From Bacillota bacterium (GTDB lineage: Bacteria > Bacillota > Clostridia > TANB77 > CAG-465): a stretch of DNA of 64,000 bases. Under the pieces are notes generated by a model, which worked only from the letters and a program-made list of their open reading frames with translations, did not search any database and was not told where the DNA came from. Made by a program: the position numbers and the translations under genes. Within the stretch, counting starts at the first letter, position 1, and each line of letters opens with the position of its first letter. The stretch covers positions 1 to 64,000 of the forward strand of contig JAEWRE010000016.1 in NCBI GenBank assembly GCA_023460235.1, read 5' to 3'. Of the stretch, positions 47,604 to 56,141 are shown one piece after another.

Positions 47604-48554
47604 ATGTCTGAAGATTTAAGAACTATTGATAATTATTTTGAGTTTGAAATCGACTACTTTAACTACGGAATAGAGTATAACAATATACGGGATTATCTTA
47701 AAAAAATATTTGGAAAGGAACTTGTAAATATTGAGAAAAAAGACAGAATAAGAGAAATACTTATTGAAGAGTATAATTTGGAAAATAGAGATTTTGAATT
47801 TATAAGAGAAATCATAACTAAGGATAAAAGATATTTAAATTCAGATTTCGATTTAAAAGCAGGGGCATTGTTATATATTTTGAATCTAAGTACAAGGTAT
47901 AGAAAATACGAACTTCTAGAAGATTACAAAAGTGTCAGAGACATTGTGTCTGAAGTTTTAGGCATGTATAACACTTATTTAATTGAAGAATCAATTGAGT
48001 TTCAAAAATTGTGTTGCATGCTTAGTTGTAATGATTACTATAAAATATATAAGATATTAAAAACTGTAAAAGGAACTAAATACTTTAGCCCATTTATAAA
48101 CAAAGAAATATATTATTTAGAAGATGCTTGTTTTGATAGTATTCTTAATTTTACAGAATATATTTTATCGCCAAATGAAAATATACCTGATGAGCAGATG
48201 GTATCTACAATTACTGAAAGAATTAAGATAGTATTACAATTAAGTAAAGAAGATCTTTATAGAGAAATATATTTTCCACTAGCTTCTATTAGATATGATA
48301 ATAATTCAATAAACTTTTTTCGCTCTAAATACAAAAGTATAAAATCTAGTAAGATGGTATTTTCAACAAATCTTAGAATTATTTGCCATATTTTAAAGTT
48401 ATTACCAAGACCAGATATTACATGTTTACTTAAATTTATTTTAAGTACAAATGATACTGTTATCGATGAAAAATCAATTAATATCAAGAGAGTTATAGAA
48501 GAAATATACTGTAATCCAAAACTTGCAGCAGATATTGCTTGCAAACGATTTTAA
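47604..48554 (+). CDS. Unknown protein, longer paralog of the previous gene
   Basis: The 316-residue protein matches the preceding 209-residue one over residues ~15-210: KAGALLYILNLST vs RADAFLYQIAKES, GMYNTYLIE vs GMYNSYILE, CNDYYKIYKILKTVK vs ECDYPKVLKVLKVIK, ILNFTEYILSPNENI vs LIDFTKYILGCKENI. It has an extra ~100-residue C-terminal part (FSTNLRIICHILKLLPRPDI, CNPKLAADIACKRF). The ATG at 47604 follows GGAGGG. Separate terminators suggest separate expression. Function unknown. Confidence 0.65.
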   Translation: MSEDLRTIDNYFEFEIDYFNYGIEYNNIRDYLKKIFGKELVNIEKKDRIREILIEEYNLENRDFEFIREIITKDKRYLNSDFDLKAGALLYILNLSTRYRKYELLEDYKSVRDIVSEVLGMYNTYLIEESIEFQKLCCMLSCNDYYKIYKILKTVKGTKYFSPFINKEIYYLEDACFDSILNFTEYILSPNENIPDEQMVSTITERIKIVLQLSKEDLYREIYFPLASIRYDNNSINFFRSKYKSIKSSKMVFSTNLRIICHILKLLPRPDITCLLKFILSTNDTVIDEKSINIKRVIEEIYCNPKLAADIACKRF

Positions 48555-48568
48555 ATATTAATAAAAGA

Positions 48569-48602
48569 AGAAATAATTGGGTATTAATACTCAATTATTT
48601 CT
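48569..48602 (+). terminator. Rho-independent terminator
   Basis: Near-perfect 17-bp arms AGAAATAATTGGGTATT / AATACTCAATTATTTCT are followed by T residues. A second inverted repeat (AATGAAATTG 48641-48650 / CAATTTCATT 48667-48676) lies downstream. No gene is seen in the rest of the 214-bp gap. Confidence 0.8.
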
Positions 48603-48768
48603 TTTTAGTAAGTTATTAACATTATTTAAATTAAATTAAGAATGAAATTGGAAGTAGTTATATTTTCAATTTCATTTTATTTTGAAATATTGTAATTAAA
48701 CTGTAATAATTTTGTAATTTGTGAATATATAATAATATAACGTTTAGATAAAATTTGGGGTGGAGAAA

Positions 48769-49050
48769 ATGGAAGAAAAAAAGAAAGTATTAACAAATCA
48801 AAATATTATAATGGAAAACCGCGAGAAAATCACAGTAACAGGTGTAATTGATATACACAGTTTTGATGATGAACTTGTTCTTGCACAAACAGATTTAGGT
48901 ATACTTACTATTAAAGGCGATGACTTAAAAATGAATAAACTTAATTTAGAAAATAATGAATTAATTGTTGAAGGTCAAATTATAGCAATTGCATATAGTG
49001 ATATGGCTGGAAATAAAAAAAATGGATTAATGAATAAATTATTTAAATAG
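48769..49050 (+). CDS. yabP: Sporulation protein YabP
   Basis: The 93-residue protein has NQNIIMENREKITVTGVIDI, HSFDDELVLAQTDLGILTIK and LIVEGQIIAIAYSD, the YabP/YqfC fold. It acts in the mother cell during spore formation together with YabQ. ATG 48769 follows GGGGTGGAG; a GTG at 48760 overlaps it. The yabP-yabQ-divIC order is conserved in Bacillus and Clostridium. A sigma-E promoter could not be assigned with confidence. Confidence 0.93.
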   Translation: MEEKKKVLTNQNIIMENREKITVTGVIDIHSFDDELVLAQTDLGILTIKGDDLKMNKLNLENNELIVEGQIIAIAYSDMAGNKKNGLMNKLFK

Positions 49051-49066
49051 AAAGAAATGATAGAAT

Positions 49067-49615
49067 ATGTATATATCAAATGAATTATTTACGTTCTTTA
49101 AGTTTATATTAATAGGTATAGTCATTTCTATGATATTTGATTTTTTTAGAGCATATAGGAAAACAAAAAAGGTTAGTAATAAAGTAGTGGTTATTCAAGA
49201 TATAATGTATTTTTGTATTGCTACTACAATAGTTACATTTAGTATAGTTTTATTTTTAGATTCTATTATTAGATTATATGTTTTTATAGCTATTATAATT
49301 GGTTGTTTAATTTACCTATCAATGTTTAGTAAATATATAATGAATATATATATATGGTCATTAAAGACAATCAAATATATGTTTGGTTTTATATTAACAC
49401 CTATAAAGTTGGTTATTCAATTGTTAGCAAAAATTCACAATTTTTTCAAAAAATATGTGAAAAAATGTTGCAAAAAAATAAAATATATGGTATCGTATTT
49501 ACATACCAAGTTTTTTAGTGTAATAAAAAAACTTAAATTCAAGAAAAAAGTAAAAAAAAGTAAAAAAAGTAAAAAAAGTACAAAAGAGGGTTCGAATTAT
49601 GAAAAAAATGCATAA
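49067..49615 (+). CDS. yabQ: Spore cortex biosynthesis protein YabQ
   Basis: The 182-residue membrane protein starts MYISNELFTFFKFILIGIVI with IFDFFRAYRKTKK and then three more hydrophobic segments. The last ~50 residues are extremely Lys-rich (KKVKKSKKSKKSTKE). It fits YabQ, needed for cortex assembly; the Lys tail is longer than I would expect. It overlaps divIC by 17 bases. Confidence 0.9.
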   Translation: MYISNELFTFFKFILIGIVISMIFDFFRAYRKTKKVSNKVVVIQDIMYFCIATTIVTFSIVLFLDSIIRLYVFIAIIIGCLIYLSMFSKYIMNIYIWSLKTIKYMFGFILTPIKLVIQLLAKIHNFFKKYVKKCCKKIKYMVSYLHTKFFSVIKKLKFKKKVKKSKKSKKSTKEGSNYEKNA

Positions 49616-49904
49616 GAAAGCTTATGTAAAAAAAGAAAAGAAGAATGTTATTCTACACTTATTTTCTTTTATATTTGTGGTATATTTTATATATACAATG
49701 GTAAATCAGCAAATGCAGATAAATAAGTATGACTCACAAATTGATATGTATTCTTCTGATATTGCTTCTAAAAAAGAATTAATTGAATATTATAAAAATC
49801 AAAAAACAAATATACAAACTGATGAATATATTGAATCAGTTGCAAGAGATACACTTGGATATGTAAAACCATATGAAAAAATATTTGTAGACGTTAATAG
49901 ATAG
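49599..49904 (+). CDS. divIC: Septum formation protein DivIC/FtsB-like
   Basis: The 101-residue bitopic protein has a basic cytoplasmic start, one membrane helix (VILHLFSFIFVVYFIYTMV), a short coiled coil and the C-terminal motif YIESVARDTLGYVKPYEKIF. It works with DivIB and FtsL in the division complex. ATG 49599 lies eight bases after GAGGG; another ATG is at 49608. Confidence 0.92.
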   Translation: MKKMHKKAYVKKEKKNVILHLFSFIFVVYFIYTMVNQQMQINKYDSQIDMYSSDIASKKELIEYYKNQKTNIQTDEYIESVARDTLGYVKPYEKIFVDVNR

Positions 49905-49950
49905 TAGATGGTATGTTTCAAAGTATTGAGATATATCGTTTTTTTTATGC

Positions 49951-49979
49951 TTGCTTTTTACTTTGTTTTATGGTATACA
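49951..49979 (+). promoter_or_regulatory. Promoter of the NatAB-like ABC operon
   Basis: TTGCTT and TATACA have a 17-bp spacer ending in TGG (extended -10), about 57 bp before the start codon. Confidence 0.5.
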
Positions 49980-50036
49980 TATATAAATGTGTTATCAGTA
50001 TGACAGATTTGAGGCTAAGAAAAGGGGAGTTTAAAT

Positions 50037-50771
50037 ATGGTAGAAATTAATAATTTATCAAAGGTTTTTGACAACAAATATACTGCAGTCGATAACTTAA
50101 TCTTGAAAATTAATGAAGGAGAAATTTTTGGTTTACTAGGTGAAAATGGTGCTGGAAAAACTACAACACTTAGAATGATTGCAACAATGCTAAAACCAAC
50201 TTCTGGTGTAATAACTGTAAATGGTTATGATACTGTGAAGAATCCAGAAAAAGTAAGAGAAAATATAGGAATACTCTTTGGAGGAGAAACAGGTCTTTAT
50301 GATAGATTAACTGCAAGAGAAAATATTGAATATTTTGGTGAGTTGTATGACATGTCAAAAGATGAGCTAAATTCTTCAATTAGTAAAGCTTGCAAAATTC
50401 TTGAAATAGAAGAATATATAGATAAAAGAGTTGGAAAATTTTCTAAAGGAATGAAGCAAAAAGTTGCATTTGCAAGATCAATAATTCATGATCCAAAAGT
50501 ATTATTACTTGATGAACCAACATCAGGACTTGATGTAACAGCTGCAAAACAAGTGCATGAATTTATACTTAATTCTAAAGCAAATGGAAGAACAGTTATA
50601 TTTTCATCACACACAATGGAAGAAGTAGAAAAACTATGTGATAGAGTTGGTATAATCCATAAAGGAAAATTAATTGAGGTTTCTGGATTAAAGGAACTTA
50701 AAGAAAAATATGGAAATGAAAATTTAACAGACATATTTTCTAAATTAATAAGTAATGGAGGTGACAAGTAG
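50037..50771 (+). CDS. ABC transporter ATP-binding protein (NatA-like)
   Basis: The 244-residue ATPase has Walker A LLGENGAGKTTTLRM near residue 36, the Q-loop region ILFGGETGLYDRLTARENI, signature FSKGMKQKVAFAR near 135, Walker B VLLLDEPTSGLDVTAAK near 155 and SSHTMEEVEKL. FSKGMKQK and the -GGETGLYDRLT- loop are typical of NatA-type sodium or drug exporters. It is followed after one base by its permease gene. Confidence 0.93.
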   Translation: MVEINNLSKVFDNKYTAVDNLILKINEGEIFGLLGENGAGKTTTLRMIATMLKPTSGVITVNGYDTVKNPEKVRENIGILFGGETGLYDRLTARENIEYFGELYDMSKDELNSSISKACKILEIEEYIDKRVGKFSKGMKQKVAFARSIIHDPKVLLLDEPTSGLDVTAAKQVHEFILNSKANGRTVIFSSHTMEEVEKLCDRVGIIHKGKLIEVSGLKELKEKYGNENLTDIFSKLISNGGDK

Positions 50772-50772
50772 T

Positions 50773-52023
50773 ATGAACTTAAAACATATATTAATAGTTT
50801 TCAAAAAAGAAATGAAAGATTGCTTTAGAGATAAAAAAAGTGTTATCAGCAATATACTACTACCACTTGTACTTATTCCTGCTATGTACTTCATTATGAA
50901 TATGTTTATGCAAAGTAGTACAAAAGAAGTAGAAGATAATATGAAAGTTGGTATAGTGTATAACCAAAATATAGATCAAGCATATAACTTCACAAAAGAT
51001 AGACTTATTGGAGATCTTAAAGCAGAAATAATAAAATATGATTCTGAACAAGCTGCAACAGATAGTCTGTTAAATGGTGATATTAAATGTGCAATTATAT
51101 ATCCAGCCGACTTTATTAGTAATATAGAAAAAGGTACAATATCTAATATAAAATTAAAATATGATTCAACTAGGAATTCTTCAGTTACAGGATATCAAAT
51201 AATAAATTCTAAATTAATAGTATTAAATTCTACTCTTTCAGTAGAAAAATTACAAGCGTTAAATATACCTACAGATATCTTGTCACTAGTATCTGTTAAT
51301 ACAGAAGATGCTTACATAAAGACTCCTACAGAAGATGGTTCTTCTGCTATGAAAGAAGTTTTAGTAATGATACTTCCAATGTATCTTGCAATAGTTATTG
51401 TAACAGCTGGTATGCCTTTAGCACTAGATTTATTTGCAGGTGAAAGAGAAAGAAATACATTTGAAGCATTATTTTCAACAAAGGCTAATAGATTCTCAAT
51501 ATTAATTGGAAAATATATATCAGTTTTAGTATTTTCAATATTATCGATATTCACATCATTTATAGGTATAATTATAGGTATGGGAATAAGTCCTGATATG
51601 TTTGGGGCTGGTCAAGAAAAATTTAGCATTATGAGTGCATTAGCAGCAATTAATATTCCAGTTGGAGCATTTATACTTGTACTATTATCTGCTATAACAC
51701 TTGCAATGGTATTTGGTGGAATACAAATAGCTATAAGTACATATTCAAAAACATTAAAGGGTGCACAAACATATTTATCATATATATCATTGGTTGGTAT
51801 GATACCTGGATTTATATCTATGAGTATGGGTGCAGGAGATATGAAAGGGTATATGGCATTTATTCCAATATTTAATACGATATCTTCAATTAAAACTACA
51901 CTTACAGGAATTGTGGATTATCCAACATTAATTATTGGTGTAATAACTAATATTGTATTCTCAATTATAGTATCAGTAATTGTTGTTAAAATGTTTAATG
52001 ATGAAAAGGTAATTATAAAGTAA
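50773..52023 (+). CDS. ABC permease (NatB-like)
   Basis: The 416-residue protein has an N-terminal membrane segment near 20-40 and a large extracytoplasmic domain (~45-200). Five or six segments follow, with ALDLFAGERERNTFEALFST near 225, which is characteristic of NatB/CcmB-type permeases. The ATG at 50773 has GGAGGTGAC a few bases upstream, inside the natA end. With NatA it probably extrudes Na+ or a cationic compound. The substrate is inferred from family only. Confidence 0.9.
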   Translation: MNLKHILIVFKKEMKDCFRDKKSVISNILLPLVLIPAMYFIMNMFMQSSTKEVEDNMKVGIVYNQNIDQAYNFTKDRLIGDLKAEIIKYDSEQAATDSLLNGDIKCAIIYPADFISNIEKGTISNIKLKYDSTRNSSVTGYQIINSKLIVLNSTLSVEKLQALNIPTDILSLVSVNTEDAYIKTPTEDGSSAMKEVLVMILPMYLAIVIVTAGMPLALDLFAGERERNTFEALFSTKANRFSILIGKYISVLVFSILSIFTSFIGIIIGMGISPDMFGAGQEKFSIMSALAAINIPVGAFILVLLSAITLAMVFGGIQIAISTYSKTLKGAQTYLSYISLVGMIPGFISMSMGAGDMKGYMAFIPIFNTISSIKTTLTGIVDYPTLIIGVITNIVFSIIVSVIVVKMFNDEKVIIK

Positions 52024-52041
52024 AATAAAACTATATAAAAA

Positions 52042-52074
52042 AATAAGTATCATGATTTTTTCATGATACTTATT
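52042..52074 (+). terminator. Rho-independent terminator
   Basis: The 14-bp perfect stem AATAAGTATCATGA / TCATGATACTTATT with a T5 loop is followed by a short T-rich tail. Confidence 0.9.
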
Positions 52075-52153
52075 CTTTTATATGGTATAAATGTAATTAT
52101 TAAAATTAATACCGTTTTATTCATTGTTATAGAATATTAAGTTTTCATAAAAT

Positions 52154-52182
52154 TTGCAATTCAAAATAAAGTATGGTATAAT
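52154..52182 (+). promoter_or_regulatory. Promoter of the nucleoside kinase gene
   Basis: TTGCAA and TATAAT have a 17-bp spacer ending in TGG (extended -10). Confidence 0.6.
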
Positions 52183-52230
52183 AATTAGTCACAAGAATAA
52201 ACAAATACAAACTAATTTGGAGGTATAATT

Positions 52231-53907
52231 ATGAGAGAATTTGAAGTAACTTATGAAAGAATAAATGGTGGAGAAACTGAAAAGCGGACTTATTCTGAAG
52301 AAATCGTAGCTTTGGAAATATTAGCGGAAATTGAGCCTTCAGAAATTGATAATGTATATGCTGTATTTATAGATGGCAGTATACATTCGCTAAATCACAC
52401 TATACGGAGTGATGCAAGCATATCTTTTATAACATATAAAACAAGTACAGGAGAAAAAATGTATGAAACTACATTAAAATACGTTTTTTTAATGGCACTT
52501 AAGATATTATATAAAGATACCCAGGTTAAGATATCAAACAAGCTGGGAAGAGATATGTTCTTTAGAGTAACTGCTGGCGATATAGATGTAGATACTATAA
52601 AGCAAAAAATGCTTGAGATTATATCTTTAAAACTTCCTATTGAAAGACATGAAGTGCACAGAAAAGAACTAGAAGCTAGATATGAAGAGATGGGATATGT
52701 ATGTAATATTGAAAAAGATATGCAGTTTAATAATAGATACAAAATATATAGCTGTGACTATTACGACTTTAAGTACTATAACTATTTGTACAGCAGGCTT
52801 TTACCAAATACCAAACATATTAAACATTTTGATATTATTCAGTATATGGATGGTATACTCCTTAGAATGCCGATGAAAGGCGATAACAACAAAGCACAGG
52901 AAAAGCCTAAAAAAAGTAGACTTTTTGAACTGCTAAATGAAAACTCATTTCATTATAGCGTTGAATATGTAAATGAATTAAATGAAAATCTAAAGATACC
53001 CAAGGCCTCAACTGGTGTAATGCAAAAAGCTGAATCTTTTCATCACACAAGATTTGACAGATGTGCGGAAGAAATAATTAAAAAGAATGCTAGATTTGTA
53101 TTTTTAGCAGGACCATCTTCTGCTGGAAAAACAACATCAGCAAACCGCATATCTGAAAAATTAGCAAATCGTGGAAAAAAATCTATAGTTATTGGAATGG
53201 ACGATTTTTTCCTTAACTTTGAAGATTCACCGCTAATAAATGGAAAAAAGAACTTAGATGCTATTACACATGTTGATTTAAAGCTATTTAGAGAAGTTAT
53301 AATTGATTTATTAAGGGATAAAGAAGTAAAACTTCCTAAATATGAGTTTACATTAAATCAAGGTGAAAGAACTTATCCATATGCTCCTGTAAAAATAGAT
53401 AATGATACAATTATCATTGTTGAGGGGATACATGCATTAAATCCACTTGCATCAGATTTTATTGATAAAAAGAATATCTATAATGTGTATGTGGCACCAA
53501 TTGTGACTCTGAGCTATGATCCATTTACTAAGGTTTCATCTAATATGGTACGTTTAACAAGGAGAATCGTTCGTGATTACTATACTAGAGGAAGGAAAGT
53601 TGAGGAAACTTTCCAAAGTTGGAAAGATGTACTAGAAGGCGAGAGAGAAAACATATATCCTTTTCTAAAACATGCGGACTATATAATTAACACCACACTT
53701 AATTATGAAATGAGTGTATTAAAACCGCTTGCCAAAGATTTAGTTTTAAATGTTCCTGATGACAGCAAATGGAATTATCTTGCAAAAGAGGTATTTAGAA
53801 CAATAGAGAGATTTAAAGATCTAAATGATAGCTTAGTTCCATTCGATTCAATTCTTCGCGAATTCATTGGTAATAGTTGCTATTATCCAGAGAAAACTGA
53901 AAGATAA
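52231..53907 (+). CDS. Nucleoside (uridine-type) kinase with N-terminal TGS-like domain
   Basis: The 558-residue protein has an N-terminal ~60-residue TGS/ubiquitin-like part and a threonyl-tRNA-synthetase-like middle region (ETTLKYVFLMALKILY and following). A P-loop kinase domain starts near residue 285: FLAGPSSAGKTTSANRI, IGMDDFFLN, KYEFTLNQGERTYP, IIVEGIHALNP, and VRLTRRIVRDYYTRGR. This is the long uridine kinase-like form common in Clostridia. It would phosphorylate a nucleoside with ATP or GTP. The start follows GGAGG. An IS200 element lies right after the gene. Confidence 0.88.
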   Translation: MREFEVTYERINGGETEKRTYSEEIVALEILAEIEPSEIDNVYAVFIDGSIHSLNHTIRSDASISFITYKTSTGEKMYETTLKYVFLMALKILYKDTQVKISNKLGRDMFFRVTAGDIDVDTIKQKMLEIISLKLPIERHEVHRKELEARYEEMGYVCNIEKDMQFNNRYKIYSCDYYDFKYYNYLYSRLLPNTKHIKHFDIIQYMDGILLRMPMKGDNNKAQEKPKKSRLFELLNENSFHYSVEYVNELNENLKIPKASTGVMQKAESFHHTRFDRCAEEIIKKNARFVFLAGPSSAGKTTSANRISEKLANRGKKSIVIGMDDFFLNFEDSPLINGKKNLDAITHVDLKLFREVIIDLLRDKEVKLPKYEFTLNQGERTYPYAPVKIDNDTIIIVEGIHALNPLASDFIDKKNIYNVYVAPIVTLSYDPFTKVSSNMVRLTRRIVRDYYTRGRKVEETFQSWKDVLEGERENIYPFLKHADYIINTTLNYEMSVLKPLAKDLVLNVPDDSKWNYLAKEVFRTIERFKDLNDSLVPFDSILREFIGNSCYYPEKTER

Positions 53908-53930
53908 TAAAACTAAAATAAAGTAATTAT

Positions 53931-54619
53931 CCCCCGGTATAACCGGGGGCTTTACTTTACGCCCTATAAGGGCTTAACACGAGCAACCTCTCAAGAGGTA
54001 TCTCAGTTTCGACAGTCGCGGACTATTACTTGCTACCCTTAAAAGGGTCTACATATTCTTTTATTGTTATTTGATTACTCATCATGTCTTCTTGCAATTG
54101 ATTTTTTATATAACTTTCTATTATTTTTTTATTCTTTCCTACTGTACTTACATAATGCCCTCTACACCAGAAGACACGATTCCCATATTTATATTTTAAA
54201 TTTCCATGTCTCTCAAACAACATCAATGTAGTTTTTTCTTTTAAATACCCTACAAAACTTGATACATTTATCTTTGGCGGTATACTCAATAGCAGATGTA
54301 CATGGTCTTTACATGCTTCTGCCTCTATTATTTCTACTTCTTTTCTTTTGCATAATTCCCTCATTATTAGTCCTATTTCTGCCTTTAATTTTCCATATAT
54401 TTCTTGTCTTCTAAATTTTAATGCAAATACTATATGATATTTGCATTCCCACGTTGTATGTGCTAAACTATTTGTGTATGATTCTTTCATACGAACAACT
54501 CATCTCTTATATTTTATATTTGGCTGGCGAAACCTCTTATATTATATCATATTGGCGTTGTTTTTTTGTTACTCTCATCACAACTATAAGTTTTCTATTT
54601 CCCCCAGTATAACTGGGGG
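53931..54619 (-). mobile_element. IS200-type insertion element
   Basis: The element contains only tnpA (minus strand). Both ends carry an 8-bp hairpin with the same ATA loop: CCCCCGGT/ACCGGGGG (53931-53949) and CCCCCAGT/ACTGGGGG (54601-54619). Compensating changes between them preserve pairing. Between the 53.93-kb end and tnpA lie further short hairpins (GCCC/GGGC, ACCTCT/AGAGGT, ACCCTT/AAGGGT). There is no tnpB and no target duplication, as expected for the family. The outer boundaries may extend a few bases. Confidence 0.88.
54026..54490 (-). CDS. tnpA: IS200/IS605 family transposase TnpA (Y1 HUH)
   Basis: The 154-residue protein is of intact length. It has ECKYHIVFALKFRRQEIYG, the HUH metal motif in CKDHVHLLLSIPP near residue 64, RGHYVSTVGKNKKIIESYIK with catalytic Tyr near 127, and a short C-terminal helix. 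It excises and inserts a single-strand circle and recognises the end hairpins. It seems functional from sequence. Confidence 0.96.
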   Translation of the reverse strand: MKESYTNSLAHTTWECKYHIVFALKFRRQEIYGKLKAEIGLIMRELCKRKEVEIIEAEACKDHVHLLLSIPPKINVSSFVGYLKEKTTLMLFERHGNLKYKYGNRVFWCRGHYVSTVGKNKKIIESYIKNQLQEDMMSNQITIKEYVDPFKGSK

Positions 54620-54637
54620 ATTACTCTGGTTCCATTA

Positions 54638-54673
54638 AAAAAATAGTATCATAATTTTATTATACTATTTTTT
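54638..54673 (+). terminator. Terminator left behind the IS200 element
   Basis: The 12-bp perfect stem AAAAAATAGTAT / ATACTATTTTTT with a 12-nt loop is followed by T-rich sequence. It stands 19 bp beyond the IS and no gene lies between, so it was probably the terminator of the nucleoside kinase gene before insertion. Confidence 0.8.
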
Positions 54674-54705
54674 ATATAAATATAAATATAAATTAATAAA
54701 AATAC

Positions 54706-54733
54706 TTGATTTTTTTTTTCTATATGATATAAT
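54706..54733 (+). promoter_or_regulatory. Promoter of the restriction-modification controller gene
   Basis: TTGATT, a 16-bp T-rich spacer and TATAAT with extended -10 (TGATATAAT). The -10 is inside the left arm of the palindrome. Confidence 0.7.
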
Positions 54734-54781
54734 ATTAGCATAAATGCTTAAATGCATTTATGCTAATATTATATCATATAG
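54720..54781. repeat. 62-bp perfect palindrome (28-bp arms, 6-nt centre), operator candidate
   Basis: The left arm runs 54720-54747 and the right arm 54754-54781; all 28 pairs match. The -10 of the controller promoter is in the left arm, a mirror -10 is in the right arm on the other strand, and the right arm touches the Shine-Dalgarno GGAGGAG. It can serve as a double operator for the XRE protein, or as an RNA hairpin hiding the ribosome site in read-through transcripts. Confidence 0.85.
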
Positions 54782-54791
54782 GAGGAGTAAT

Positions 54792-55157
54792 ATGGCAAAA
54801 GGAGATTTAGGGAAATTACTTAATGAAGAACGAAAAAAAAAGATTTTAAATGCGAATCAATTTTCAAAAAAAATAAATATTAGTTCAGCACATTTGTCTG
54901 ACATAGAAAAGGGAAATAGATTACCATCTAAAGAATTAGTAGAAAAAATAATAAAAGAGCTTGGGTTAAAAGAAAAAGAAGAAAAAATATATGATTTATT
55001 AGCATTGGAATCAAATAATGAAAAAAAGATTCCAGTTGATGTTTCTCAATATATAATTAGAAATAAACAAGTTCAAAATATTATAAGAATTGCAAAAAAT
55101 AAGAATTTAAAGAGTGATTTTTGGAAAAATATTGAAGAAAAAATAAATGAAATATGA
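54792..55157 (+). CDS. XRE-family controller protein of the R-M locus
   Basis: The 121-residue protein has a helix-turn-helix at residues ~8-65: LGKLLNEERKKKILNANQFS, KINISSAHLSDIEKGNRLP and KELVEKIIKELGL. The C-terminal ~50 residues are charged and helical. The ATG at 54792 follows GGAGGAG; an in-frame ATG within the palindrome (54744) has no ribosome site. The position ahead of two methylases and an endonuclease, and the palindrome at its promoter, fit a C protein that times restriction gene expression. It is longer than typical C proteins (~80-100). Confidence 0.85.
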   Translation: MAKGDLGKLLNEERKKKILNANQFSKKINISSAHLSDIEKGNRLPSKELVEKIIKELGLKEKEEKIYDLLALESNNEKKIPVDVSQYIIRNKQVQNIIRIAKNKNLKSDFWKNIEEKINEI

Positions 55158-55184
55158 ATACGAAGAAAGAATTAGAGGTGTAAT

Positions 55185-56141
55185 ATGTGCTTATCACAAA
55201 TATATAAATCCCCAATTAATTATACTGGAAACAAATTTAGAATATTACCACAATATATTAACCTATTTCCAAAAAATGTAAATAAATGTATAGATTTATT
55301 TACAGGTGGTTCAACGATAGCAATTAATATAGTTGCTAATGAAATAATAGCAGTTGATAAAAATAAATATATAATAAATTTATTGAAATTTATTCAAAAA
55401 CAAGAATATAATAAGTTAATAAATAATATAGATGAAATTTTAGAAAAATATAATTTATCAAACTCTTACAAATATGGATATAGTTTTTATAAAGAATATG
55501 TAAATGGAAATAATGGCTTAAAAGAATATAATAAAAATGGTTTTGAATTGTTAAAAAAAGATTATAATAACTTAAAAAACAAAAATAGTCAAAGTGCTAA
55601 TTTGTATTTATATTTATTAATTATATATGGTTTTAATAATGATATAAGATTTAATTCAAAAGGGCAATTTAATTTGCCTGTTGGTAAAACTGATATGAAT
55701 AAAAATAATAGAAATAAACTTAAAGAATATATAGATATATGTAATTTAAAGAGGATTACATATATAAATAAAGATTTTAGAAAAATAGAAAATATTGATT
55801 TAAGTAATATTGACTTTGTTTACGCAGATCCACCATATTTAATAACTAATGCTGTATATAATGAGAATGATGGATGGACACGAAAAGACGAAAAAGATTT
55901 ATTAAAATTTCTGGATTATCTAGATAAAAATAAAGTTAAATTTGCATTATCAAATGTTTTAGAAAAAAAAAGAATTAATTTAAAAAATGATATATTAGAT
56001 CAATGGATAAACAAAAATAAAGATAAATATTTTGTCCATGATATAGAATATAACTATAAATCTTCAAGTTATAATAAGAAGGAACGTGATAGTGGAGAAA
56101 GAGAAGTTTTAATAATTAACTATAAATTGGAGGCGAAATAG
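55185..56141 (+). CDS. DNA adenine-N6 methyltransferase M1 (D12 class)
   Basis: The 318-residue protein has NYTGNKFRILPQYINLFP near residue 10 (motif X), CIDLFTGGSTIAINIV near 40 (SAM-binding motif I), KGQFNLPVGKTDMN near 162 and DFVYADPPYLITNAVYNEND near 205 with catalytic DPPY. This is the Dam/DpnM group, alpha-class N6-adenine methylases. It starts 27 bp after the controller gene and ends overlapping the next gene by one base. The target sequence cannot be read from the protein. Confidence 0.93.
   Translation: MCLSQIYKSPINYTGNKFRILPQYINLFPKNVNKCIDLFTGGSTIAINIVANEIIAVDKNKYIINLLKFIQKQEYNKLINNIDEILEKYNLSNSYKYGYSFYKEYVNGNNGLKEYNKNGFELLKKDYNNLKNKNSQSANLYLYLLIIYGFNNDIRFNSKGQFNLPVGKTDMNKNNRNKLKEYIDICNLKRITYINKDFRKIENIDLSNIDFVYADPPYLITNAVYNENDGWTRKDEKDLLKFLDYLDKNKVKFALSNVLEKKRINLKNDILDQWINKNKDKYFVHDIEYNYKSSSYNKKERDSGEREVLIINYKLEAK

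Noticed and set aside
49585..49600. GGTTCGAAT resembling a tRNA T-loop
   Set aside because: It lies within yabQ coding sequence and no acceptor or anticodon stem can be formed around it.
54421..54638. Two short + strand frames over the IS200 left end
   Set aside because: They are antisense to tnpA or run through the end hairpin, have no ribosome site and match no family.
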